NCBI RefSeq assembly: GCF_000243735.2
Contig: NZ_AHMP02000002.1
Coordinates: forward strand, 15,001 to 79,000
Source of the DNA: Leptospira kmetyi serovar Malaysia str. Bejo-Iso9
GTDB taxonomy: Bacteria; Spirochaetota; Leptospiria; Leptospirales; Leptospiraceae
Reading direction: 5' to 3'
Length of the DNA stretch: 64,000 bases
Shown: one piece after another, positions 42,468 through 53,700 of the stretch
How the letters are laid out: each line of letters begins with the position of its first letter
Position numbering within the stretch: position 1 is the stretch's first letter
Notes under the pieces: generated by a model
What the model was told of the DNA's origin: nothing
What the model saw: the letters and a program-made list of their open reading frames with translations, nothing else
Database searches by the model: none
Program-made: the position numbers and the translations under genes

Positions 42468-43975
42468 TTGTATTCAACCCGGAATCGCACATTCCTATTT
42501 TGGAAAACCGAACTGCCCGTGAATTGAACGGTAACAATTCCCTGGTTATCGTATTTCGTTATTGAAGTAACTCCCGAAGGTGGCATTAGATACCACGCGT
42601 TAGAAGCATCGGAGACGAAAGCAAGAGCTGAAACAATGTTTGATCCAAGCCCTGTATCTATCGAACATTGACCGCTTCCATTCGTTATCCCTTCAAAAAA
42701 AGCGTTCTTTATCAACGTTCCAGCAGGAATTTGTCCGGTTCCGATCTGAGCGGCTCCCACTTGCGCGATCGATTGCAATAATGTAAGGTCTTTTGTATCG
42801 ACATATTCTTTCACAGCTCTCGCTGACGGAGCTATAGAAACTTCAGAAAATGAAGGGGAATCTGTTAGAAATGACGCAGAAGGTGAAACATTATTATAGA
42901 ATGGAACGGAAAGAAAAAACCAACTTCCCCGAGCTTCCGAAAACGCAAGTTCCCAGTACCCGCCATCTAGATCAAGTTGCCAATCTTCTAATGATTCTTC
43001 AATTTTTGATCCGTTTCTTTGAAGTGTGATGGGTGATGTTCCAGCATGATTCGAAAGATCCAGTATTCCTATGACAGTATTATCTTGTGGGCTTTCAGGA
43101 AGTAAGATCGAAATCAGTCCACTTGAAGTATCGACTAAAACTCTTTCGTATTTTGTAGCGGTATATGAATTCGAAATAATATTCGAATTTTTTAATGAAC
43201 CGAAGTTTGTTTTCCAGGTACCGTCACCTGAAAGAAATTTTTCCCGATCGGAAACGCTCGGAGCGGGAACTAATCCCTTATTTCCGGGATTTGTTTCACT
43301 TGATCCTAAAAACTGATCATCGAGTGCAAGTATTCCGTTTTTATCCGGCAAGAAATAATTTCGTGCATTTGTCGCAAGTGATCTAAGCGAACTAATTATG
43401 GATCCGCCTGAAATAAATTCAATTCCTGGATTGCCTTGGTCTCCGGTTAATCCGGGGAAGCCAAGTGATGAGTTTTTTTCGGTCCGCCTTTGATACTGAG
43501 GATGATCATCCCCTACCCCAAGCCCGAGTAATTGTGAATGAAGTTGAGCGCGCGAAGTCGTTTTCAGCCAACGTCCCGGCGAAGAAGACGTTAAATCGTT
43601 TGGAAGAATACAGCGCGTCGGATCGTTAGGGTCGGGAAAAACCGCGGTAGAATTCGCATCAAACTGAAAAAAAGATAGTTCGTCTTCTACCTCTCGGATT
43701 TGTTTATCCGAACGCTCTGACGCAGGAACGTTTTTAAGTTCGAAAAGATTTTGTACCGGAGTATTCCAATTTGAAAGAACATGCTCCCTTACCCAAGTAA
43801 GATTTACCGCGTCCTTTGCTTCTTGCGGATCACCGACTTTCAATCTTGCAAAATCTGAATCGTTGGGAACCTTTAATTCTACTCCGGAAGCGGTCCCTAC
43901 AATAAACGGACCGCCCTTTCCTATTCGAACCTTTGAACCAATGCCCTTGAGTAGAAAATCAAATACCGCAAGCAT
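42464..43975 (-). CDS. Proximal tail fibre protein
   Basis: A 503-residue fibre protein. It includes a collagen-like patch (GFPGLTGDQGNPG near residue 170), a fibre-type motif DREKFLSGDGTWK, and a beta-rich C-terminal domain. The N-terminus (LAVFDFLLKGIGSKVRIG) may attach to the baseplate. The short spacing to its neighbours (abutting upstream, ATGA downstream) shows a three-gene fibre operon. Whether it is adhesin or shaft is unknown. Confidence 0.7.
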   Translation of the reverse strand: MLAVFDFLLKGIGSKVRIGKGGPFIVGTASGVELKVPNDSDFARLKVGDPQEAKDAVNLTWVREHVLSNWNTPVQNLFELKNVPASERSDKQIREVEDELSFFQFDANSTAVFPDPNDPTRCILPNDLTSSSPGRWLKTTSRAQLHSQLLGLGVGDDHPQYQRRTEKNSSLGFPGLTGDQGNPGIEFISGGSIISSLRSLATNARNYFLPDKNGILALDDQFLGSSETNPGNKGLVPAPSVSDREKFLSGDGTWKTNFGSLKNSNIISNSYTATKYERVLVDTSSGLISILLPESPQDNTVIGILDLSNHAGTSPITLQRNGSKIEESLEDWQLDLDGGYWELAFSEARGSWFFLSVPFYNNVSPSASFLTDSPSFSEVSIAPSARAVKEYVDTKDLTLLQSIAQVGAAQIGTGQIPAGTLIKNAFFEGITNGSGQCSIDTGLGSNIVSALAFVSDASNAWYLMPPSGVTSITKYDNQGIVTVQFTGSSVFQNRNVRFRVEYK

Positions 43976-44365
43976 TTATCCGAGATAAACCTCGACCAAA
44001 ATTTGATTTGTATCGTAGCCGGTTGCGACTCGAAGAGATTTTATTCCTCCGGTCCATGCCATAAAGCCACCCGGAACCGGGTGGTCTTGAGCGGACCCGT
44101 CAATGCGGACAACGATCGGAGCTGGATCTTCTTTTTTTACACCGGCGGCCGTATCATCGGCAAGATATGACCCAAGAATTACAACATATTTAAACTGGAT
44201 ACCCGCTGGAATCGGAATTGTTACCAGGTTGTCGGATTGCTTAAAAGCCTTAGTTAGTTTTTGGGGTTGTTGTACCTGATACTCGAATTCAAATTCGTCT
44301 ACTTCGCGCTCAATAGCCGCGCCCGTTCTTTGGAATAACTGGAATATAGCTCTATGTATTTCCAT
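43976..44365 (-). CDS. Fibre-operon beta protein
   Basis: A 129-residue beta-rich protein that opens the fibre operon and abuts the next start. Sequence such as LVTIPIPAGIQFKYVVILGSY and SLRVATGYDTNQILVEVYLG suggests a jelly-roll, as in small fibre-attachment or decoration proteins. No family is recognised. Confidence 0.6.
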   Translation of the reverse strand: MEIHRAIFQLFQRTGAAIEREVDEFEFEYQVQQPQKLTKAFKQSDNLVTIPIPAGIQFKYVVILGSYLADDTAAGVKKEDPAPIVVRIDGSAQDHPVPGGFMAWTGGIKSLRVATGYDTNQILVEVYLG

Positions 44366-44451
44366 CCCGCGAAGTATTGCAGAAATACAAGTATCGGTGA
44401 AGAAAAATGAAAAGTTATTAGGAATCTAACTAAATTGAGAAAGTGCGAAAA

Positions 44452-45357
44452 CTATTGGATTCGTCTTCTATAAATACTTGCGACGATCTTAACTCGCTCC
44501 TTCCCTTCTAAAGTTGGATGCTTTACAGCTAAGTCATAATGTTTGTTTATAATATTCGAAGCGACGTGCGTTTTCGAAAGAAGAAGTTTAATCTCATATC
44601 TATCTCCATCCATGAGCCGATACAATTTTAAAACGGCAAAAGAGAATAATCGACTTAGAAATGGTAAAGATTGCCCTTCTAAAACAAGTTCGCGGATTTT
44701 AAAAGCGTCATAATGCAATATTGCTACAGCCCATAGAACTGCAAAGGGAAGAAGTCCTATAGCTGAATAAGCCGCTAAAAAAGAACCCCGGAGAGGAAGA
44801 ATGTAGACACACAAAATAGAAACTGAAAGCGCGAATACTAATCCAATAAACATTAAAAACGATCGAATCCTTTCATCACCGCGTCGAAGAATCGTAACGC
44901 GACCTAAACTATATGCGCTAATCGAAATTGAAACAATACAATAAACGATAATTAAATGATAATTCAAATAAGGAGTATAAGAGTAAACTATCGGATTATC
45001 CAATTTTACGAAGGCTCCGAAAATGGAAATACATACAAAAGTAGGCATTAAAACGAAAATCAAAGCGATTCGATAATAATTGAATTTAATATTCCGTTTT
45101 ATTAATAAAGCGACAACCAAATCAAGAAACAAAGGAATGAATACGACGGGAAACAAAATTAAATTGATAAAAATCTCTCGAATTGCAATAGGAAGATACA
45201 ATCTAATAGAAAGCCCGAACATCCATAAGGAATTCATTATACATAGATAAAGAAAATATCTTTGGACTTTCTTTCTCGGGTTAATTCTATTTACGTAAAA
45301 GCCAAGGTATAATAAAAATAATCCGATTCCAACTGTGAGAAAACTTTCGTCAAACAT
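44452..45357 (-). CDS. Seven-helix membrane protein (7TM sensor-like)
   Basis: A 301-residue protein with about seven membrane helices in the first 225 residues, the layout of the 7TM N-terminal domain of histidine kinases and of Leptospira 7TM regulators. The helices are followed by a 75-residue soluble tail without kinase or HTH motifs. I use ATG 45357; an upstream TTG would overlap the neighbouring gene. Together with the acyltransferase before it (16-base gap) it may form a signal-and-receptor pair. Confidence 0.65.
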   Translation of the reverse strand: MFDESFLTVGIGLFLLYLGFYVNRINPRKKVQRYFLYLCIMNSLWMFGLSIRLYLPIAIREIFINLILFPVVFIPLFLDLVVALLIKRNIKFNYYRIALIFVLMPTFVCISIFGAFVKLDNPIVYSYTPYLNYHLIIVYCIVSISISAYSLGRVTILRRGDERIRSFLMFIGLVFALSVSILCVYILPLRGSFLAAYSAIGLLPFAVLWAVAILHYDAFKIRELVLEGQSLPFLSRLFSFAVLKLYRLMDGDRYEIKLLLSKTHVASNIINKHYDLAVKHPTLEGKERVKIVASIYRRRIQ

Positions 45358-45373
45358 CGTAGTTTTGCAACAG

Positions 45374-45985
45374 TTAATATGCTTTTGACGCAATTTCCTG
45401 TAAAGTCTCTTTTTCTAATTCAATCACTTTCAAGTAACATAGTTCGTTATTCAAATAAAAATCATGGAAGTAAACTTGTTCTTTATATCGAGGAGAATCT
45501 ATTGCGCCGGATTTTTTATAAAAAAGTTTTATACTTCTCAATGAAACCGGATACATTCCATAAACCTTATTATAACCTTTCTCTACGCAATGTTTTGCTA
45601 CTGCGCGAAAGGTTCTTTTCGCGGCTTCCCAACCTTCATTAGAAGTTGTAAAAGCAACTGCGTTCCAATCAGCAACATTTTCTTCCATTACTGCATAACG
45701 TCGTAGAATAGCGTTTTTATTATCGTCTCGAATCAAAGCGAATTCCAAAGGGATTAGGTTATTTGGCTTTTTTTCAACCAAACGCATAGCCGCGAGGATT
45801 TCTATTTCATTTTCGTAATAGAACCAGGTTGACCATTCATCGTAATCGAACTTTCTCCAGTCAGAATCTACATACCCTCCTTCTTGAAATTTTGTGATTA
45901 TAAATTCCTTTACCCTATTTAGTTCGATCTCCGAATCATTGATTGTGAGCTTTTTTACAGTAAACTTTGTTGCGGCATGGGACAT
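45374..45985 (-). CDS. Autoinducer-synthase-like acyltransferase
   Basis: A 203-residue GNAT-type protein. The order YVDSDWRKFDYDEWSTWFYY, then EILAAMRLVEK, and later YNKVYGMYPVSLRSIKLFY resembles the LuxI / N-acyl amino-acid synthase (FeeM) family, which makes acylated signal molecules from acyl carriers. It is co-directional with the 7TM gene and lies next to the repressor. It could make a signal sensed by the phage or modify the host envelope. The substrate cannot be told from sequence. Confidence 0.6.
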   Translation of the reverse strand: MSHAATKFTVKKLTINDSEIELNRVKEFIITKFQEGGYVDSDWRKFDYDEWSTWFYYENEIEILAAMRLVEKKPNNLIPLEFALIRDDNKNAILRRYAVMEENVADWNAVAFTTSNEGWEAAKRTFRAVAKHCVEKGYNKVYGMYPVSLRSIKLFYKKSGAIDSPRYKEQVYFHDFYLNNELCYLKVIELEKETLQEIASKAY

Positions 45986-46062
45986 TGCCCTGCTATTTCA
46001 TTTACGATTTTTTTTTCAAGAATTGTTTTATATATCTTTAATATACTAATTTTATAATAAAA

Positions 46063-46473
46063 TTATTTATTGATTTCGATAAGCAATTTTTTTAGAATTT
46101 CCAAATTCCCAATCTTGGTTTTGGCGATTATTTTTACAATTTCATACCTGAGCTTATCCGATTTAAGATTGGAGAATAAGTTAATTTCCTCATCAGAAAA
46201 AATCGCCGCATTTTCCCCATTTACGAAGATAGAGCCTTCACCAGACATAAGCCACTTAGAAGATATTTCGGTGTAATGCTCAAATAAAATTGCAAAATTT
46301 ATCGTTAGAGGAGTCGCTCCGTTTGCTATTCTTGAAATCGAACTTTGGCTTTCTCCCATCAACGAGGCAATTTTTCTTTGAGAAAGCCCTTTCTTTTCAG
46401 AAAGAAACCTCAATGCTGTATTAAATCGTTTTACAGCTTCCTTGTCTAATTTTTCAGAGCGAATCGGTTTCAT
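46063..46473 (-). CDS. XRE-family phage repressor
   Basis: A 136-residue protein with a clear helix-turn-helix (LSQRKIASLMGESQSSISRIANG, residues about 30-52) and a C-terminal helical dimerisation part. It lacks an S24 peptidase domain, so it is not itself cleaved by RecA. Two near-identical 17-base operators lie in the divergent space with the AraC-type gene. This is most likely the lysogeny repressor or a regulator of the neighbouring cargo. Confidence 0.8.
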   Translation of the reverse strand: MKPIRSEKLDKEAVKRFNTALRFLSEKKGLSQRKIASLMGESQSSISRIANGATPLTINFAILFEHYTEISSKWLMSGEGSIFVNGENAAIFSDEEINLFSNLKSDKLRYEIVKIIAKTKIGNLEILKKLLIEINK

Positions 46474-46498
46474 CTTAGGGCATTAGATTTTTTTCATG

Positions 46499-46515
46499 TG
46501 ATTCAATATGGATCA
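46499..46515. promoter_or_regulatory. Operator 1 (TGATTCA-N3-TGGATCA)
   Basis: TGATTCAATATGGATCA is an imperfect 17-base palindrome with the same half-sites as operator 2, centred 33 bases (about three turns) from it. It lies between the repressor start and the AraC-gene promoter. Confidence 0.65.
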
Positions 46516-46525
46516 TTTTTTCTAC

Positions 46526-46554
46526 TTGACCTGATTCACTGTGCATCACATAAT
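46526..46554 (+). promoter_or_regulatory. Promoter of the AraC-type gene
   Basis: TTGACC (46526-46531) and CATAAT (46549-46554) are separated by 17 bases. Operator 2 fills the whole spacer, so repressor binding would block it. Confidence 0.65.
46532..46548. promoter_or_regulatory. Operator 2 (TGATTCA-N3-TGCATCA)
   Basis: TGATTCACTGTGCATCA is a near-perfect palindrome lying exactly between the -35 and -10 hexamers of the divergent promoter. It shares 14 of 17 positions' half-site pattern with operator 1. Confidence 0.7.
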
Positions 46555-46596
46555 TTGAGCTATATCGAATTCAAATTTTATTATCCAGGTCTATAA

Positions 46597-47118
46597 ATGT
46601 CAGAATCTACAGCTTCCCGGCCGATAATTGATTCCAAACTCACCCGCAGTTCTTTCGGCATAACCGTACGAAATTTTTTTAAAATAGGGAAAATCCTACC
46701 ATCATTTTTTGAACCAAATTCTCAATTAAAGAATGATCTCGGCGGCCTGGGAAAAGAAAGGGATCTTCTTCAAAATGTGGACCTGGAAGAAGTTAAAACC
46801 AATTTAGAAGGATTTATTGAAAGAAAAGAATATAAAGACGAAGAAATGAGGCTTCCTGATTTCGCTATTTATATAGGATTAACTACTCACCAAGCATCGC
46901 ATTATCTAAATAAACATTTAAAAATGAGTTTTGCAGACTTCATGAATTTTAACCGCATAGAAGAGGCGAAGAGAATTATCGCCCGTAGCGGAGACAAGCT
47001 CAACCTTCTCGATATTGCATTCGAAAGCGGATTCAATTCTTTATCCTCATTTCACCGAGCTTGTAGAAAATTTACAGGCATGTCTCCAAAAGAAATTCGA
47101 TATAATTTACTCGATTAA
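46597..47118 (+). CDS. AraC-family transcription regulator (soluble)
   Basis: A 173-residue protein whose last 100 residues are an AraC/XylS DNA-binding domain (HLKMSFADFMNFNRIEEAKRI, LDIAFESGFNSLSSFHRACRKFTGMSPKEIR). The N-terminal 70 residues are short and disordered, with no sensor domain. In Leptospira many AraC regulators carry a 7TM domain; here a 7TM protein and an AraC protein are encoded separately nearby. Its promoter is under repressor control. It may activate lysogenic cargo genes. Confidence 0.85.
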   Translation: MSESTASRPIIDSKLTRSSFGITVRNFFKIGKILPSFFEPNSQLKNDLGGLGKERDLLQNVDLEEVKTNLEGFIERKEYKDEEMRLPDFAIYIGLTTHQASHYLNKHLKMSFADFMNFNRIEEAKRIIARSGDKLNLLDIAFESGFNSLSSFHRACRKFTGMSPKEIRYNLLD

Positions 47119-47138
47119 TCGTATATCATTTTGTATCG

Positions 47139-47780
47139 CTAAAAAAAGATCCTTACCTTTGAGCCATCCTTAAAGTGTATAAGAAATATATTATCTTTCT
47201 GGATTTCTTTTCTATTAAAAATATAAACAAATCTATTGGATTTAATTACATCTATCTCTGTAAAGCCATATCCTTTTACTTTCATTTTAATTTCGTTCAA
47301 TTTAGATAGAGGGTAAACTTCTTCATTTTTTACAGAAAATTGTCCCCGCCCTGGGAATCCACCTGTGATAGTTTTTACTTTTATTTGATCAAATTGAAAT
47401 CCTACTCCCAAAAGCGGCTCGGATTTATTTAACAGTATCGAGTCTATTTCTCTACTGACATCACCAAGATCAAAATAAACAGCAACGATCTGATCCTGAG
47501 ATATTTCATTTAATCTGCGCGAATCATATCCTTCTGGAAATACATTATTAGGATCTTTTAATAATTCGAATATTTTAGATTCTGAATCTGAATAATAAAC
47601 GCTTATTTTGGGAATGTTTAAAGACTTCTCAAAGATTTCTCCAACTTTCACCTCGTAATCCAAAGTTTCTAACTTTCTCATGTTGTTATTTTCAATCTGA
47701 GCAACGTTGCACGAAAAACAACATGAGAAAATAATTACCCTCGACAAAATAAAAGTTAATCTTTGAGCCATTTTATTCAT
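47139..47780 (-). CDS. Small exported lipoprotein, possible immunity partner
   Basis: A 213-residue protein with a signal sequence ending in FSCCFSCN, a spirochaete-like lipobox region. The mature part is alpha/beta with no known motif. It starts nine bases after the RHS gene and has the same direction, the place of an immunity gene in RHS toxin loci. Whether it neutralises anything is untested. It could be an accessory factor for surface display instead. Confidence 0.6.
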   Translation of the reverse strand: MNKMAQRLTFILSRVIIFSCCFSCNVAQIENNNMRKLETLDYEVKVGEIFEKSLNIPKISVYYSDSESKIFELLKDPNNVFPEGYDSRRLNEISQDQIVAVYFDLGDVSREIDSILLNKSEPLLGVGFQFDQIKVKTITGGFPGRGQFSVKNEEVYPLSKLNEIKMKVKGYGFTEIDVIKSNRFVYIFNRKEIQKDNIFLIHFKDGSKVRIFF

Positions 47781-47789
47781 AACTTAATT

Positions 47790-50700
47790 TTAGCATTTGT
47801 ATCCTTTTCCATTTTCCTCAACATCGCAACCGCCGCCTCCGAAGCCAGTAGTAACTGCGCCCTTTTCAACTTTCAATTGAATAAATACAGTTGGTGTATC
47901 AATTTTTATTTTACAAAGATCCCAAATATCACATTTAAAAGATACCGGTACGGCTACTTGAACTTTTAATTGAACGAATACTGGCTTAATCTTTACTTTA
48001 GATAATTTATCAAGTAAGGGTCCGCAAGCCGGATTTACGGAAGTTGATCCATTGCACGTTAAAGATTCTTCCAATACATCTTTTACATTTTGGAAATTTA
48101 CATTTTGTTTTACCCAATTAGTAATCTTACCCGATCCAACTAAATTTCCAAGCGTCTTATTCTCGAATCGCTTAAAAAATGAATTAGGGACGAAAGTCGC
48201 TCGGCCTAACCCATTTAATACTCCTCCGGTGCTAACACGCTTTGAAATATCCTTATCTCCAAAATGTTTACCCATCATGTGTCCAATAATTCGGTTAAGC
48301 ATATGAATCCAGGCATTCTTCCCTGTCGGATCATTATATTGTAGCGGGTTTCCATCTACATACATAAAGAGATTGCTTCCAGATAAAGAAGATCCATTAA
48401 CAACCGAGTCCGATTGTAAGAATCGACCCGTCCCCGGATCATAGTATCTTGATTTGTAGAATAACAGTCCCGTTTCCTTGTCCTCTTCCTGACCCGCATA
48501 CTTGTAGCGGAAAGCATCTGGACCGTAGGAATCCGTTCTTAAAATTTCTCCGTAGGGTTTGTAAGAAACGTAACTGGTTCCAACAGCTGATCCACCGGAA
48601 ATCGGTTTCCCGGCTCCGTTTGTTGCCATAACGATAGAACCTAAATGGTTCGGATGAAAAAAAATCATCCCCGGAACAGGACTTCCGCCAGGATTTGAAC
48701 CGGAACCGCCGCCAACCCCAGGATTTGAAACTGAAGGGGTATCCACTGGAATCGTCGAAGGCAATGCAATCCAAGGAGGATCTCCATTTTTACTACCGGT
48801 TCCCGGAAGCATTCCACACGAAAAGAAATTGAAACTTATAAAGACGCTCAAGATCAAGAATGGAGTCACGCCCGCTTGAGTAGGCTTTAGATTTCCAAAC
48901 CTTGGCTTCCCATAAAGAACCAGTCCAACAAAACCGATTACAATAATTCCGAAAACGGAAATGATTCCTAATCTAAATTGATTCCCAATTCTTCCATCCT
49001 GAATATCGAATACCCAGCTTAATGTGGTTGGAAGATTTTCTAAACTCAAGAGACGATTTTTATAAAATTGAAAGCAATCGATAGATACACCTTTGCAAAG
49101 AGATTCTTTTGGATTTAAAATCGCGGAAGCAATTACAGTTTCTTTTGAAGAAATATGGTTCTCAGTTAAGAGACTTACATTTTGAAGTCCAATTTGAGAA
49201 ACTAGTTCATCTTCGATTCCCTTAATATAAACTGTATGTAATGGCGGAAACCCCGGACGAAAACTTATTTCATAGAGGCCGTCAATATTAATTACACTGG
49301 AACCATCCGATTGTTTACTCTTTCGAACTCGGGAACCCGTGTAATCATTATCAAAAGTCATTACTTCGCCGTCTTTCGTAAACATCTTGTGAAGCAATGC
49401 CATCGGGTCATATTCTAATGTATCCCCGTCTCGATTAGTCATAAGACCAGATGCATCATAAGAAAAGTACTGAGGACCAGACGGTGAAGATATTTGAGTT
49501 ACAGCATGTGTACTGCTTCCGTTATAAGAATAAGTATTTGCACCTTTTTTCAATAAGTTTCCAGCATCGGTATATTGGTAGTCCTCACTACCGTATTTAC
49601 CAGTTGAATTTGTAACTCGTTTAAACTGATCATATTGAAACTGTTGATTTCTTCCTGGATTTTTTAAATCATCAATTTTAATTATGTTTTCAGCTAGATC
49701 ATATCCGTATTTTAAACTTTCATAAAGATCAGATTCGAATGTTGTAACTACATCCGTTGGTCTTCTAAAGATCGGATCGAAAAATATTTTTGTTTGAACC
49801 CCATTCCCAAGGCTTCTCAATACATTATACTTCCCACTTTCTAACAATGGACCTGTATAGTTTACCACAGGATGTCCTGTACTGCTACCGTCGGCAGAAT
49901 CCATATTTACCGAAGTTAAATAGCCTCCGACTGTGAATTTATTATAAATTTTAGTTCCATCGGGATAGGTAATAGAAACTGCCCGATTCCCAAAATCATA
50001 TTCCTTTAGGAAAATTAAAGTAAGATCTTCCAGATTTAGATATTTCTTAATCTGTGTTTGATTTCCTCTAGCATCATGTTGAAAGTCCGTTTTTCCAATC
50101 GCGTCTACGACTGAAGTCAAATTGCCCTTTCCATTTAAGGAAGTCGCCTCATCATAATAAAATTTAGCGTTTTGAGTGGTCCCGTTCGCATGAGTTCCTA
50201 TCATATTTGTCAATCGATCTAAAGTATCATATTGAAAATCTGTTTTAAACCCATTTGCATTATTTTGTTGTAATACCTTTCCGGTAGGAGAATTCACAAA
50301 CGTTGTCGTTCCCGTATCGGGAGTCGTCTGACTAATCTTATTCCCCAAAAGATCGTGAACTAATGTTATACTCTTTCCTTCTGGGTCCGTGATTCTATTT
50401 GCAATTCCCTGAGAGTTATAAGCGTAACCGATCGATTTTCCGTTTTTTGTTTTTGTGATAAGTTGACCTAATTGATTTTTAGATTCTATAATGGTTTCAA
50501 TCAGAGTTCCACTCACGCTAGTTAAAGTCGTCGTGTTAAATCCAGAATAGCTAATATCATTCACTCTTCCTGCGGAATCCGAAGTTCTCGTTACATTGTT
50601 TTCAGAATCATAGGTGAAAAAGGTCGTTAAAAATGGAACCGAGCCAAGATACGGCTCTGTTTTACTGCTTATAGTTCCATTAGAATTATATGTAGTGTCC

Positions 50701-53700
50701 TGTGAAAAGACAACTGCATCCGCTACTAATTTTTCTGTTTTTATTGTTCTACCAAACGCATCGTGTGATTCTTGAACATAAAAATCTCCGGTCTTAGGAT
50801 CAGAAATTGTTCGTTTAACTTTTTCTCCAGACGGACTACCAGATTGTATGTAGTCAATTATTTCAGACCAATCCGTTTCACCGGCGTATTTAATACCAAT
50901 TTTTCGACCATAGAAGTCGTAAAGATTTCGTGACTCATTTCCATTAGCATCAGTTGAAGTAAGTTCTTTTCCGAATACATAGTCATAAGTTTTCTTCTGC
51001 TGATGTCCAAGCGAATTGATTGTGTTTGTCACGTAACTATTTGTTATAAAATCATATTCTAGGTTTGTCAGATTTCCGTTCGGGTCACGCAAAATTGTTG
51101 GATTTCCAAAACCGTCATAAGCAAGAATTGAAAAAATTGAATATTGTGTTGTCCCTTGCTTGATAAGAGTTCTTTGATCTGCTAATCGGTGATTGGAATA
51201 CGTAAATTCCACATGAGAACTTAAAACTCCGCCTTGTGATTTTGTTTGCTGTACAATTTCAGATAAAACCCAATCTGCTAACGATGGATTATAAACCGTA
51301 TCTTCTCGCAAAGTAAGCGTTGGATCGGAATCAATCTGAACAACCTTAGAAAGTATATTGTTATATTGATCAAAGGTGTAATCGGTATTGTAGTTAGTAA
51401 GAATCGCGTTATTTTGATACTTTGTGATAGATTCTTGAGTTTTACGAATATTTATAGTTCCAAAGACGCTATTTAACGAAGTAAATGTAGAAACAGTCGA
51501 GGACATTAGATGGTTGTTTAAATACTCATCTTTATTCGTTTCAATTCCTGCTAAATTTGGATTTGTTCCTTGATAAAGGGAAATTATCCTTTCACCTGTT
51601 CGAGAATTGGCGGAGGTAACTTTAGCAAATCCAAGTAAGGATCGATTATCTTGATCTTGAACATAGATTCTTCCATTCTCAAAGGTAAATGAATCTGCTT
51701 CTCCAACGCCATCCGCGACCTGCGAATATACATTCGTAGCTACAGAATATGGAGTCAGATTCGGCTTAAGAAAACTCGATAATGCGTTAAAATTAATAGA
51801 ATTGGCTACGCTCGGATTAGAAAAATCATAAGTATTTGCGTAGGAAATTTGAATTCCTTTTTGTTGTGTTCCAAAAATATCAGTGAGCAAGCCTTGTGAT
51901 ATTTTTCTAGAATATTTAGTTTCCACATAATCGATGCTCATCAAATTTTCATGGGCGATTGTGTTTCTTTCATTAGAAAGAATATTGTTTACCAATGAAG
52001 GGACTACTAAATCTTTTTTGGGAGACCGAAAGCCTATAAAATCGGCGCGGCCATCTTGATTCGTATCTGTTGCTAAAGAAAATGATGACGCAGGGAAAAC
52101 CGAATCCCCGCCGTTAGAGTAAAACAATCCATTATTTTTACTTCTCGAATAGGAAACGTAAATATTTCCGCCGTAAAATCGGATAAAGTCAGCTTTGTTG
52201 TCACCATCCACGTCGGCAAAAGATTTCGAATTAACAAAGTTACTATACATCGCGTCTCTGTCAGAGGCAAGAAGCGCGGGATTTGGTGGAACGGGGGTGG
52301 TTTCATTATAATCAAAAACCACATCCGTATTACTGTTATCCGATCCATTCTTTACATGGAACCCGGTTCCATTAAAAAAGAATGTGTAAAAAGAAATCGA
52401 ATCTGAGTTCCCGTCCCAATTCACGTCAAAATGGGTTATCTGTGAACCGTCGTTAGATACTTGAAAACTAGAATCATACGAACCCGTATTCGGATTAAAA
52501 AGATCGATTTGAAATCCATTACTGATAAGAGAGATTCTATCGTCTTTTCCATCCCAATTCATATCGCGCATAGAGTATCTTTTACCATTCACACTCCCGC
52601 TCGAAACTTCCATATATTGAGTTGTAAAACTAACAGGGAAGTTCACAGGAGATCGGAGAGAGTGGCCGTCTGAGAGATACACATAAAGATTATTCCCTGA
52701 GAAAGTAATTAAATCTAAATACCCATCACCGTTAGAATCCGCAAGGAAGCGATCCCCTTCTGTTCCGGCTACAGAAATATTTGATGACACATTCGCGCGA
52801 ATTGAAAAAGAACCAGAGCTATATCTTAAATAACTAATATTTAAGTTTTTACTACCGTCTGGATTATCAGATAGCCTTACATAATCCGCGATTCCGTCCG
52901 CGTCCATGTCAATAAATTGGCGAAAAGTCGAACCTATTCCCGGTATACTCAAAGAAATTGGGTTCGTATTGATAATTGAAATCGAACCTGTCGCAAGGTA
53001 GATTAAAAAATTTCCGGAATCATCTGTTTGAATAAAATCGCTTCGACCGTCTGAGTTCAGATCGGCAAGACCTTGAAATGAATTTTCACTCGATCTTAAA
53101 ATAGCCGGAATCCCGATTGAACTAAAAGATCCACTTTTACCTAATTTTAAATAAGCGTTTACGTTATCATTTTCCAATACAAAAAAATCAGTTAATAAAT
53201 CTCCGTCTACATCCCCTTGAAGAACTTTTGATTTTTCATTCAGATTAAATAAATCCTGCGCTACTGCAATCGTTGAACCGGGATTTGAGCTATCGTATCT
53301 CATTAGTTTATTTTTTTGTTTTTCACCTTGAATCCAAACCGGTTCGGGTGCTTTATTTCTTTCAAAAGTCGCAAGAAAGGTTTGTGACCCCACTACACCT
53401 TTAGTACAAACGTCACCGACCGAGTTTACATAAGCAACACAAGCAAGTCCTGCAAACCCACCAGAAATTGCCATACAAGTCGCATTTGCCGAGCAAGCAC
53501 ATACAGCATTCGTAAAATCGCAATCCGGTTTCATCGCTGTATTTTCGTATCGATAGCTCATATCCAAAGATGGCGATGACTTCGAGGTTGAACTCTCGGC
53601 TGGATTCGGAGCATCATCATTATAATTAAAAGCGATCGGTCCATAATTTTTCCGATCAAGGCTTGTAAGCCTATTTTTCTTATCAAAGAAATTGTTATTA

